Source: an uncultured Eubacterium sp. | GTDB taxonomy: Bacteria > Bacillota > Clostridia > Peptostreptococcales > Anaerovoracaceae | Direction of reading: 5' to 3' | Assembly (NCBI GenBank): GCA_937900695.1 | Contig: CALCFD010000051.1 | Coordinates: 62,001-126,000, forward strand | Length of the DNA: 64,000 bases | Notes under the pieces: generated by a model | What the model was told of the DNA's origin: nothing | What the model saw: only the letters and a program-made list of their open reading frames with translations | Databases searched by the model: none | Part shown: positions 28,146 through 38,678 of the stretch, one piece after another | How the letters are laid out: each line of letters opens with the position of its first letter | Numbering within the stretch: the stretch's first letter is position 1 | Translations under genes and position numbers: made by a program

Positions 28146-29915
28146 TTGCCTAAATGTATTTTAGCTGAATAGGGTGGAAAAGGTGGCGGAGGCAGCTCCA
28201 TTTCTCTTATTAAAATTGAAGTAACTACTCCACCCAGTAAAACAAGCTATCTTGCAGGTGACACTTTTGATCCAGGTGGAATGGTCATTACTGCATCTTA
28301 CGGTATGGAAGGCGTAGTTATTACAACGGCAGAAGTAACTGGTTATCAAGTTACTCCATCTCCTCTTACTGATGGAACTAAACAAATAACTATTACTTAT
28401 TCTGAACTTGGAGAGACGCGCTAGGTTACTTATCCTGTAACAGTAACACATAAACTTACGAGTATTGAAGTAACTACTAATCCTTCTACCATAACTTATG
28501 AATATGGAGATAATCTTCAAACTGCGGGAATGGCGGTCACCGCTCATTATTCCGATAAAGCTACTGCTACTATTTCTGGGTATAAGTGCTCTCCAACTTA
28601 GTTAACTACGGTAGGAAGTTAGCAGATTACTGTCTCTTATAGCGAAAATGGAGTAACTCAAACTACGACTTTCAATGTAACTGTTAATCGTAAAACTGTA
28701 ACTAAACCTACCTGGAAAAGTAATCTTACTTATAATAATAGTTCTCAGTCTGTTAATGGAACATCCTATTGGAATAATTTCAATACCGCCTACATGAGTA
28801 TTGGAGGTACAACTTCCGCAACTAATGCAGGAACTTATACTGCTACATTTACTCCTGGTAATAATTATCGTTGGCCTGATGGTAGCACTAATTCTATTGA
28901 TGTAAATTGGACTATTAATAGAGCTGCGGGTTCTTTAAGTGTGTCTCCTTAGACTGTTGAAATTAATGGTAATAACTATAGCTCTGGAGTAAATGTGACT
29001 ATTACTAGAGCAGGTAACGGTACTATCAGTTATACTCCTACGAGTGTAAATGGCTTAACCTTTAATCTAAGTGGTAATATCTTAAATATTAAAGGTAATG
29101 GATCTACTGCTATTAGTGGTCAAAAAATTACTATTAATGTTGCTCAAGGCACTAACCATACAGCTCCAACGAGTAAATAGATTACTATTAATGCTACCTA
29201 TTGGACATGGGGATCTGAAACTGCAGTAGGTGATGCCTCTTGGTGGGCTGGACTTAAAGCATGGGCAGCAAGTGCAAGTTCTTCTGAAAGAAAAAATTGC
29301 GTTGGTAAAACTAAAAGAGTAAGTTTATCATCCGCAATTTTAGGTGGTAACTAGGTATTAATGAGATGCGTTGGCGCAGATCAAGATGGCACCGGCACGT
29401 TAGCCTTTAATGCTGTTTCTGCCCTTCCCAATACCACTTCTTTTGGCAGTAATGCAGTATGGATTGGATCAACAGCTCGAAGCTTATGTCAAGATTTTTA
29501 TAATAAATGTAGTGCTAAAAATGCAATTAAAACAGTTAAAAAAGGTACGTGTCCAAACTATGGAAGTAGAAATGAAAGTGTAACCTATAATAATGAAACT
29601 GTTTTCTTGCTATCTGAAAGAGAATATGGACTTGATAGTTACTCTCCTATTTCTACTGCAAATAGTACAACTTCTAAAGCTGAATGTACTCAAGGATACA
29701 ATGCCGCTTATAGTTATTTTACTAATAACTCGAAAAGAATTATGTATAAAGGAGACGCTAACGGTAACCCAACTTCCAGTTACGCGTATCAATGGGAGAG
29801 GTCCCGTAACTACAACTACTCGAACTACGTTTGCTATGTCGACAACGGTGGATCTGCGAGCATCGACGACTACTACGGCAGCGGTGGGCTCGCGCCGGCT
29901 TTCGTTATCGGATAA
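28146..29915 (+). CDS. DGR-diversified adhesin: Ig-like domains plus variable C-type-lectin-like domain
   Basis: 589 residues with seven TAG codons. After a Gly-rich start come two bacterial Ig-like (Big) domains (about 18-105 and 105-185, each with a TSYLAGDTFDPGG or TITYEYGD type opening), further beta repeats to about 340, and a C-terminal domain (about 345-589: WGSETAVGDASWW ... LAPAFVIG) resembling the DUF6273/formylglycine-generating-enzyme-like lectin folds that serve as DGR targets. Residues about 551-584 are encoded by VR. Start TTG 28146 follows AAGGAGGT; no ATG lies before the Ig domains. It is probably displayed on the virion and binds changing ligands. Confidence 0.85.
29800..29898 (+). 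repeat. DGR variable repeat (VR)
   Basis: 99 bases at the 3' end of the adhesin gene, matching TR (30522-30620) except at 14 positions, every one an A in TR. Changes are A to T or A to G. Codons hit include AAC to TAC, GAC, AGC, ATC and GGC. The shared GC-rich end ctcgcgccgg is the likely initiation-of-mutagenic-homing site. Confidence 0.95.
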
Positions 29916-29995
29916 TACAGCAAAATAATAATCGGGACAGTTAAGATTAAATTGTCCAGCACAAAAATCATATGTTACAGTAAGGAGTATTTTAA

Positions 29996-30490
29996 ATGTC
30001 GGTTAAAACAAAAGATAGGCATATTTCAAAACGACACAGTCTTTATAAAGCACGTGAATTAATGGGCTATATTTTAGTCTTAACTCGTCCTAGAGAATTT
30101 GATAAGGATGGAAAACAAATTTGTAAACCCGGATTGCTTGGAGAGGGCCAACCTCTTCAGGCATTCGGATTAGATATAATTAAGTGCGGAAAGGGCATTC
30201 ATGCTTGCTGTTATGAAGCAAGTAAGATAAATTTAAAAGACAAGGATACCCTTACTAAACGAAATGAGTATCATAATAAAGCAATCGAGTATTGTGATAG
30301 CATATTTCGTCAAATCGACCTCTGTATATTCCAGTATGCTCAAAACAGCAAAAAGAAAAGAAGATCTTTTGAACATTTAGCTAGATTAACTAAAGTTACA
30401 AAAGAAGCTATTCAAGATAGAAAGAATAGAGATAAACTTATATTAGAGCATAGTTATAAACAGACCAAATCATTTAGAAGAGGTCGATAA
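29996..30490 (+). CDS. avd: Avd-like accessory variability protein
   Basis: 164 residues, no TAG, strongly basic and mostly helical, with a C-terminus rich in Lys and Arg (KQTKSFRRGR). Size, charge and position between VR and TR fit the Avd family, a pentameric four-helix-bundle that binds the DGR reverse transcriptase and template RNA. It opens with an S/K/R-rich stretch and has a Cys-containing middle (HACCYEASKI). Start ATG 29996 follows AAGGAG. The assignment rests on context and composition as much as sequence. Confidence 0.75.
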   Translation: MSVKTKDRHISKRHSLYKARELMGYILVLTRPREFDKDGKQICKPGLLGEGQPLQAFGLDIIKCGKGIHACCYEASKINLKDKDTLTKRNEYHNKAIEYCDSIFRQIDLCIFQYAQNSKKKRRSFEHLARLTKVTKEAIQDRKNRDKLILEHSYKQTKSFRRGR

Positions 30491-30521
30491 TTATTTTAAA
30501 AGGTTAAGTTCTGTATTTTTC

Positions 30522-30620
30522 GGTCCCGTAACTACAACAACTCGAACAACGTTTGCAATGTCAACAACGATGGATCTGCGAACAACAACAACTACAACAA
30601 CAGCAATGGGCTCGCGCCGG
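30522..30620 (+). repeat. DGR template repeat (TR)
   Basis: 99 bases, non-coding, rich in AAC/AAT triplets, so adenine mutagenesis in VR changes many codons without making stops. Identical to VR except at 14 adenines. It lies between avd and the reverse transcriptase gene, the usual place. Confidence 0.95.
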
Positions 30621-30928
30621 ATTAGATGGAGCTATCATGTTGCGAGTTAAGCTGCGTAGCAGCGCAAACGAGCAACGCCTAAATAGTCCCCAGAGTATAT
30701 TATTATCCGTCTAATTAAAAGTTTGCTCTGGATTGCACCTACTTATGTGGGGAAGAGATTGAGTAGACTGTAAAGAGCTTTGCTCTACAACTATCGAATA
30801 GTATACTATAGGTAGATCTGCCTTTTCATCTAAGGAGAACTTAACCGTTTCACTAAAAGTGAATAAAGTAAGATTGTAGACGCAGGGCTCGAGTAGCTAC
30901 TGCTATAGCTACATGATAAGGAGAAAGT
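30621..30928 (+). ncRNA. Structured spacer of the DGR template RNA
   Basis: No gene is seen in these 308 bases, but several stems are: gttgc/gcaac around a gctgcg/cagcgc-type inner stem (30640-30690), ccagag/ctctgg (30692-30735), ttcact/agtgaa (30850-30870) and gtagct/agctac (30893-30912). In the Bordetella BPP-1 DGR, the RNA downstream of TR forms the complex with RT and Avd needed for priming; this stretch is the equivalent by position. Ends are not defined. Confidence 0.55.
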
Positions 30929-32143
30929 ATGTTGAAAGAAAATCAAAATACTTTCGAGCGTTTTTGTAGTTTTGACGCTATGTATGATGCGTCTTATAAG
31001 GTTTGCCGAAACGTTCGATGGAAAGATAGTACAATTAATTTTGAAGAAACAAGGATAGAAACAATCTTAAAAACAGAAGCTGATCTGCGAGCGTGGGAAT
31101 ATAAATAGCTTGTGTTTAGTTGTTTCTCGATAATCGAACGAGGTAAACCAAGAGATATAAGAGCGTGTCATATTAACGACAGACTGGTTCAAAATGCGTT
31201 ATGTGAACAAGTTTTGCTACCAGAATTAACTCCTAGATTTATTTATGATAATTGCGCGACTCTTAAAGGAAAAGGAATAGACTTTGCTTTGAAGCGCGTT
31301 AAAGCTCACCTCCAGCAAGCCCATAGAGAATATGGATTAGGAAAAGATTTTTATGGATTAAGAATTGATATACGCAAGTATTTTGATTCTATAGATCATG
31401 AAGCTTTAAAGCGTGCAGCAAAACGCCTCATTAAAGATGAGCAAGTTTACAATCTATGTTGTTATTTAATAGATACTTTCTCTTTTAAATTAACTAAAGA
31501 TAAAGAGCCAATTCCTAATAAAATTTATTATATAAGTAAGAAACATAAATATGAAAGAACTTATGTAACTAAATTTAAACCTAATCGTAAATACTATGAA
31601 TATGAGGAAAAAAGTCTTGGATTAGGAAGTCAAACATCGCAATTATTTGCATTGTTAGCATTGAACGAAATTGATCACTTTATTAAAGAAGAGTTACATA
31701 TTAAGTATTATGGGCGCTATATGGATGATTTATATTTACTCCATAATGATAATAAATACTTAGCCGACTGTAAGAAAAGAATAGAAACTTGTTTAAATAA
31801 ACAAGGACTTCATATGAATAAAAAGAAAACTACTATTATTAGAATTTCTCCAATTCATGATGATAAAATTCGTCATGCTCCATTTAAATATCTCAAATGG
31901 AACTTTTATCTTACAGACTCTAATCACATAATACAAATTCCTTTCAAAAAGAAGATTACGCATCAACGCCGTAAACTTAAAAAGATGCGCACTTTATGGT
32001 TACAAGGTAAGATTAAAACAGAAGAAATTCAACAATCTTATCAAGGTTGGCGTGCTCATATAGGCAAAGGAACTTGTTTTTATATTATACAAGATATGGA
32101 CAATTACTTTCGTTCATTATTTAAAGGAGTTGAAATAAAGTAA
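30929..32143 (+). CDS. DGR reverse transcriptase
   Basis: 404 residues with one TAG near residue 61. RT motifs: the catalytic Asp region in YGLRIDIRKYFDSIDHE (about 146-162), LGSQTSQLFALLALNE (about 231-246), whose SQ replaces the QGxxxSP of other RTs and is characteristic of DGR enzymes, and the YMDDL active site (about 263-267). A basic thumb follows. It copies TR RNA with errors at adenines and transfers the cDNA to VR. GATAAGGAG precedes the ATG. No maturase or endonuclease domain is seen, which excludes a group II intron RT. Confidence 0.95.
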
Positions 32144-32814
32144 TGTATATTCTATTAAATAGAGAGAATGTAGTAGTTGACATTCTCGCAGAAGCACGTT
32201 ACATTAAACTACAATCCTCAAATGGCATTGTCGTTGCCTGCGAGGAAGATGAAGGTACTGGGGTTATTGGCTCTAACTGTGATACTCATTATACTCTAGT
32301 TAAAGCCGATATTTTAAATCAACCTAATGCAGTTACAGTATTAGAGTTAGAAGAAATCCCATCTAATGTTATTCCTAATTATTCCATATATAACTTTGAA
32401 GATAAGACTTTTACTACGGATTTAAATTAGGTTAAATATGATAAACAAGAGAAAAACAAGACGCTGTTCGCAGAGTATCTTGCTACTCACCCACTAACTT
32501 GGGTCGATGGGAAAGAGTATGGAATTACGTAGGAGGACCAGTCTGAAATTAGTTTAAATATAAACCAATATCAGGCAGCTGTCGCAGCTAAAATAGAAAA
32601 TCCTACACTTGAATGGCATGCTCGACACGAAGAGTGTTAGCCATGGGCGTTAAAGCAATTAGTTGCTTTAAGTTTAGCGATTTCCGAAGCGGTATATCCT
32701 AAATACCATCAAATGCAAGAGTATAAAACTCAAATATTCGGAGCTAAAACAATAGATGAGCTAGCAGCTATTGAGTTAAATTATGAAGATGCTAAGGTAA
32801 ATAATAATGAATAA
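32143..32814 (+). CDS. Tail-related hypothetical protein downstream of the DGR
   Basis: 223 residues with three TAG codons. N-terminal beta-rich part (MYILLNRENVVVDILAEARYI) and a C-terminal helical part (WALKQLVALSLAISEAVYPKY) that resembles the DUF4376/XkdW type of short proteins encoded beside tail fibres. It may be a fibre chaperone or fibre-attached component. It shares its first base with the last base of the RT gene, so translation is coupled. Confidence 0.6.
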
Positions 32815-33265
32815 TCTTAGTAAAAATGCTATCTTATTTGCAGTAGGAGGAACTCTATACTACGGTATAGAGTTCCTTTATAAAACATTTATTAGTTTTG
32901 GGGCTTGCCATTGGTCAATGTTCTTATTAGGTGGACTATGTTTTCTCGTAATAGGGCTAATGAATGAAAATATCCCTTGGGAAGAATCTATTATTACTCA
33001 AAGCATAAAAGGCTCATTAATTATAACTATTTTAGAATTAATCTTTGGTTTAATTCTAAATATAGGATTAGGACTAAACATTTGGGATTATTCAAATATT
33101 CCATTTAACTTTATGGGATAGATTTGTTTACCATTTTCTATTGCATGGCTTTTTTTAAGTTTACTAGCAATAGTATTAGACGACTATCTCCGATGGAAGT
33201 GGTTTGGAGAAGAAAAACCACATTACCATTTAAAAACAAAAAAATAGGGAGAACCTTGTAATTAA
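32807..33265 (+). CDS. Four-TM membrane protein (CmpB-like putative permease family)
   Basis: 152 residues with two TAG codons. Four hydrophobic segments at about 8-28, 37-54, 70-92 and 103-122. The GGTLYYGIEF and WSMFLLGGLCFLVIGLMNE motifs resemble the PF06541 putative ABC-transporter permease family, often found in Firmicutes phages without an ATPase. Function in phages is unknown; a holin-like role has not been shown. The second TAG, six codons before the TAA, lies inside the terminator stem. Overlaps the preceding gene by eight bases. Confidence 0.65.
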
Positions 33266-33284
33266 GGTTCTCCCTATTTTTTAT
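33243..33284. terminator. Bidirectional terminator closing the DGR cassette
   Basis: A 15-bp stem (aatagggagaacctt with aaggttctccctatt) and a six-base loop, followed by a T-run on the + strand and, read the other way, a T-run on the - strand. It separates the + strand cassette from the convergent - strand fibre gene whose stop is at 33281. Confidence 0.88.
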
Positions 33285-34063
33285 TTTACATCAATAATAA
33301 CAAGAGCAATATCACTCTAAGGCTTTTCTTTTATATAAAAAGTAATTCCTGTTCCAACTGTTGCATCCGCATGATCAATCTTGCTATATTCATCAAGATT
33401 TGATGTATATGTAACAATAGGAGGAACATTTCCCGCTTTTCCACAAGTTAAACCGGTATTGGAATATGTCTAAGTATACATATCTCCATTTAAAATCCAG
33501 TTACCTGCGGAAAGTGTGGTTGTATACGCTACAGAGGTACTTTCACTGATCTACTCATCTGTCTCTGCTTTACTATAAACATCGAGATTAGTTCTAGCGC
33601 CTGCCGCATTAGTAGCACCTGTACCACCAACTGAGAGTGGTAGTGTGCCAAATTGCGGAGCGCCTGCAGTAGCGGAATATAAAGCGCCTGTACCTTGCAG
33701 TCCTGCAACTCCATTTTCCGCATTTCCGATCACTAAGCTGCCGGCCGCAATCTCAACCATTTTTACTGCTTCTGTTCCATTACCAACTAACAAAGCATTA
33801 ACAGTAAGATTATTATGTCCAGTACCACCTTGAGCTACTGTAGCGGTCATAGTTTTTAAGAAAACATCGTCTACATCGATCTCGGTAATACCATCACTTA
33901 ATACTTGAGCAGCGTAAGCATTTACTTGCAAACGTCCGCCTTCTTCATTGCTAATATCAATAAACAAATGTTGCTTATCCTCTGTGAAATAAGCATAACC
34001 CTCATGAAGAGGTATCTAATTAAGTTGGTCCTCTGGACCTCTATAGATCTTGAATAAAGCCAT
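33281..34063 (-). CDS. Tail fibre protein
   Basis: 260 residues with four TAG codons. Begins with a baseplate-attachment-like MALFKIYRGPEDQ and EGYAYFTEDKQHLFID, followed by fibre repeats with VAQGGTGHNNLTVNALLVGN and LSVGGTGATNAAGARTNL, the GGTGA-type motif of phage tail fibres. The C-terminal part is beta-rich and ends IALVIIDVK. It stands at the distal end of the late operon on this side of the DGR cassette, with GGAGGG before the ATG. Confidence 0.8.
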
Positions 34064-34097
34064 TATTAAGCCCTCCTTTATACTCTCTAAATATAAA

Positions 34098-36152
34098 TTA
34101 AGATATTAAATCGTTAAAGCTCCCCCATGATAATAGTTCTTCAATCTAATTAGCAGAATAAGTCTGTCTATCTTTCTCTGTTACAGCTCCGCCTATTAAA
34201 CTATTAACATAGTGAACGCTATATGTTTTATTAGCTACCTCTCCATCGCTTTCGTCATTATAGACGTTATCAATTAGATTAGTAATACCACCAGTTAACT
34301 AAACTCTTCCCCATATTCCATCGGCTGCTTTATAATACCAATAAGAAGTCTCTTGATTAGTTTCATATTCAACCCATGTGATAGAGAATATATCTTCTGC
34401 GGTAATTTCTTCGGTGTAATTTTCTTCGATATAGGTTACACCGGTTTGAAGAGAATCTTTTAGCGTCTCTGTCTCATTAATCGTATAGCTCTTAACAATA
34501 TTTAATGCTTCTCCAACTGGGCCTTTTAGATTTCCAGTATTCTTAACCCAAGTTCCATCAGAATTTAATTCATAAATATCGCCAGTCTAAGCATTTAAGT
34601 AAACGTCTCCTTGCTTAGCTCCTTCGATCACCGCAGAAGTAGTAGTATCAGATACCTAGGTTCCAACAAACAATCTAGAACCTCTAGGAATAGTAAAACT
34701 AAATTTAAGAGTAGATGTTCCAATTATTTCTGCCTCAGAAGACCCTGTTTCTGTTACTCCAACAAACTAAGCTTCTGTTTCATAGTTCTCTATTGGCTTA
34801 GGCATAGTAAATTGAAGATTCCAAGCATTTACTCCCTATCCACTATCGCTACCAACAACAGAAGGAGTAATAGCTTCATATTTTTGAGTTTCTCCATCTT
34901 GCTAATAAGGATCAACTACATTCGTTGTTACAGTAGGCACTGGTGCCTATAAACAAGTCATATAAGTAAAAGTGCAAGTGTTACCGTCTTTTGCAGTAAT
35001 CTCATAGATAAATCCGGTAGCCGAATTTATGTAATAATCTCCTACATAATAGTTACTAAACGATTCATCAGTTTCTTCATATGTAGGTTGATCTCGTTCT
35101 CCTAAAAATTCTCCAGAATAGAATCTAGCAGACTTGGGTAACTTAAATTCTAGCTTAGGACTATTAATATTATCATCATTTAAAGTTACGCTAGGATTCT
35201 CGCTAGGCCCAATCACTTCTGTACTAGGATCCGCCATAACTTGAGACTAAGGTAAAGAGAAACTAATAACTGGATGATTAATATTTCCACTATTAATTGA
35301 AAATGTCGGATCTCCATCTGCATCTAGAATGGTTGTATCTCCTTGCTATAATATTTGAGATACAGGTAAATAGAAAGTAAGTGTAGGTCTATTTATATTA
35401 GATGTATTATCAAATTCTATATAAGGATTTTGGTCAGCATCTATATGATTACTATTAACATTATCGTCTGTAAAAATCTAGGACTATGGCAAAGCAAATC
35501 TTATTATAGGACGATTTACATCTCTATAATAGTAAGTATTTGCTTGATAAGTATATTCTTCTCCAAATGTAATCGCTCTATAACCACTTGGATCTTCCTC
35601 ATCTTCTACATAGTAAGTTCTTTGAGGGAATGGCTCTTCTCCAGCATCTAATCTATAAACTATTTCAAGTTCAACTTCAGGAGGCTAATCACAATTCAAT
35701 ACCTCATAAGTACTATCATCTATAATCTATGCTTGCGGGAGGAGGAAGGTTAAGAGCACATTATCAAGATCTGTACTATCATTTCGTACGTCTGGATCTT
35801 GATCAGCATCAAGAACTATTGGCTCTGTAATATCTATTCTTGGTGTATTACCAGTCATGGATGCTAGCATTTCATAGCTAAGGCCGCCCGCAGACCCTGT
35901 TCCATCGGCATCAACAAAGATCTTTCTCCACAGAGTAGAGTTATAGCTTTTGCCGTAATTCTACAAATCCTCATTTTTATAAATATCATAGTTTGCATCA
36001 CTTGGCAAACCGTAAGATACAATTACTAAATCTCCAGGAAAGATAGAAGATGTCCAACCTTTAGTTAAATCTCTATCCATCTAATATTTACTGGTAAAAA
36101 CTTGTCTAATTTTAAAATCTTTACCTTTAGGGCCACCGTAGAAACTTTCCAT
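34098..36152 (-). CDS. Large repeat-containing tail/baseplate protein
   Basis: 684 residues with about sixteen TAG codons. The N-terminal part (about 1-100) includes ESFYGGPKGKDF and a DLVIVSYG segment. The middle has at least five imperfect repeats of 40-50 residues, each with an (N/D)-P strand followed by LPQSQI or a near variant (about 100-320). The C-terminal region has NYYVGDYYIN and DVYLNAQTGDIYEL, the strand-turn pattern of fibre connectors, and ends with a helix. It is probably a fibre shaft or upper baseplate fibre. AAGGAGG precedes the ATG. Confidence 0.7.
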
Positions 36153-36166
36153 AGTTTGACACCTCC

Positions 36167-36757
36167 TTATTCATAAATAAAATCAATGATAACATTATAT
36201 AAATCTTGATAATTTTCTGGAGCATTTATATTTTCTGGATTTGGTAAAACATAAATGCCGTTAATACCCTTATTATATATATTTAATGCTATCTAATAAG
36301 CTTCTATATATTCAGTTTGAATATTATTATAGGCTTCCCAATATGCCTAGTAAGCTTCTGGATCAGTTTCCTAATCTGGGATAGTAGGGTTCTATCTATG
36401 GAACTCTTCTAAATCAGCAGTTCTTTTTGCGTCTGCTTTCTGCATATCTGCTGTTCCTTGCTAGATAGCCTACTAAGAAGCTTGCTCATCTTTTTTGTAT
36501 TTTCTAGGTCTAATAAAATACATATTTGTAATAGCTATATCTTCATCTAGCTCATATATACCAGTTCTACCAATCATGATTGATTTAGATTCATTCATGA
36601 CTATTTTTGTGCCAGCAGGAGCCTAAACACCAACTTTATTAAACTAAGAGGCTCCTATCTAAGCAACAATATTTCTGAATATATCTTGTCCACTAGAAGC
36701 ATAACTACCACTGTTATTATCTATTACATTATAATAAATTTGACCAACAGTTGGCAT
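36167..36757 (-). CDS. Baseplate/fibre-associated protein with coiled-coil middle
   Basis: 196 residues with ten TAG codons. N-terminal beta region (MPTVGQIYYNVIDNN ... GTKIVMNESKSIMIGRTGIYEL), then a long helix rich in Gln, Lys and Glu (about 85-155), which holds seven of the TAG codons, and a short C-terminal region ending YNVIIDFIYE. The N-terminal FRNI..QIGAS and SIMIGRTGIYE patterns are typical of distal tail components of Firmicutes siphophages. Exact role unknown. Confidence 0.65.
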
Positions 36758-36773
36758 TGTCTCCTATTCCTCC

Positions 36774-38678
36774 TTATACTCTCGTTAATACTTGGGTTGC
36801 TGTTATACTCATAGTACCATTATAAGCAAGAGGTAAAGTAAACTAAGTTATCTAATAGTTTCCACTTATATTACTTTTCTTATCTTCTATATAGATAATA
36901 TTGTTAGGCTCCATGTAGTATTTAGGCAGACAAGTAATAGAAATAGTAGTATTATAGTTCAAATTCTAATACATCATTTCTCGAATTCTATCGAAACAAC
37001 TCGCGCCTGTAGAACTTATTGAGAATAAATTATAATACTCTTTAGTAAGAACAAAAAATCTCTATCCTATACTTCTATACTAAGCTATTAAATCCTAATT
37101 TAATCCTTCAATAAATATAATATCAGGCACTTCCATATTATATACGGAAGTTATATCAGAACTATTAACTACTTTAGTCCTTCTACCTATTTCATTTACA
37201 GAATATCTACCTATTTCAGAACCAGTATCTATAAAATCTAACCAAAAATTTAAATTACCAGGATTATTAAATACATCGGGATTCCAATGATTATATTTAT
37301 CCCAATTCTAATTTAAAGGATCATATAGACCTCTCCATTCTGCGATTAATTCAGAATCATAATAATTATCATATACGCTATTAGTAACTTGCGCATTTAA
37401 TGCTCTACGATACAACTCTTCTCTCCATTCGTCGCATGGAGGTCCAATTAATTTTGTTTTATACCCATTTATATTATAGTCACTAGCCTAATTATTAAAA
37501 TCATACCTAATAATTAATCCAGTCTATTCATCAATAATAGCCCACATATACTACCCAGCTAAATCTATCATTGGTTTAGTATCAATAGCAAGATGATACC
37601 TGATATTAACTTCTACATCAGAGGGAGTAGTTCTTTTACCCCAGACATAAAAATCATTCTTTACATTATCGAACTTTGGACTTCGAGTAATTGCTGTTGT
37701 AGTATCAAGATCGGTTAATGAATATAAAAACTTCGCGTTATTGTAATTTTTAACATAATCATTTGTAGTTAATTCTGTTAATGGGCTACCTGTATTCAAA
37801 TAATTTTTGATTTCCTGAAAGATAAATCTACCATTTATATCATAAAAATATTCAAAATTACCTAATACATCTACTATTTTATCTAATAAAGAAGTAACAG
37901 TATCTCCTGCATCTAGTATTAATTCACCAGGATAAGTAAAACTAGTTTCTTTATAACCTGCATCTTGTCCATAGCTTATCATATGCGGAAAATCCGGGCT
38001 AGAAGAAAAGTTCATACTTTCATAATTGTTACTAAAATATACAGGTTTATCTCCTATATATTTAACTAGCATTTTGCAAGTTTCTTCTATATCAGTAATA
38101 ACTATATTTTGAATACTTTCTCTGCCCCAGTGATTTACAGCTTCATATATAATCTAAAAAATAGTTGGATATACAATTTCTATATCTCCATTATCTTTCT
38201 ATATATAACTTTCATGAAAAGTTATAGAACCTGGAAATGTACCTCCCGCGGTACCATCTAAAAGGCACATTTTATCTTTTCCGTTTATTGAAATAGTCCA
38301 TCCAGATGTAGATCTTGCTATTGATGCATTAGATAGTACAAACAATCCACAAGGAAACCAAATTGTATCCCCATACTAAGCATAAGATTTTAGAGGATTA
38401 TCATACCCTATAAAAACTTTTACTTTCTTGTTAATGGCAATCTCATTATCTATATCTTCTATATTGCTATTAATTTCATTAGCAAGCATAGTTAAACTGA
38501 TCGTTCTTCGTACAGAAGATGATCCGTTAACGCTTAAACTTCCAGATATAATATTTCCCTATATCTCCCTAATAGGTTTTTCATCAAAAGAAAGCAGGAC
38601 TATTTTAGCATAATGAGTGCGGACATTGAACTTATCGAGCTTCATAAGAAACTCCATATCATTTAGATACTCGTACAT
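36774..38678 (-). CDS. Baseplate hub / tail-tip protein
   Basis: 634 residues with over ten TAG codons. It opens MYEYLNDMEFLMKLDKFNVR and has LSFDEKPIREI followed by SGSLSVNGSSSVRRTISL, a pattern I associate with DUF5048-type baseplate proteins. Beta-rich domains follow, then a gp27/gp44-like hub region (DYVKNYNNAKFLYSL near the centre), and a C-terminal barrel (YYMEPNNIIYIEDKKSN). It probably sits at the tail tip between tape measure and fibres. Its start lies inside the 3' end of the upstream 927-residue gene. Confidence 0.7.

Noticed and set aside
29899..29995. GC-rich cruciform downstream of VR as found in some DGRs
   Set aside because: Only a weak five-base stem (ggaca/tgtcc) is visible and it lies far from the VR end, so it is not reported as a feature.
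30929..32143. Group II intron or retron reverse transcriptase
   Set aside because: No maturase or endonuclease domain, no intron RNA domains V/VI and no msr/msd, whereas VR, TR and the DGR-type SQ motif are present.
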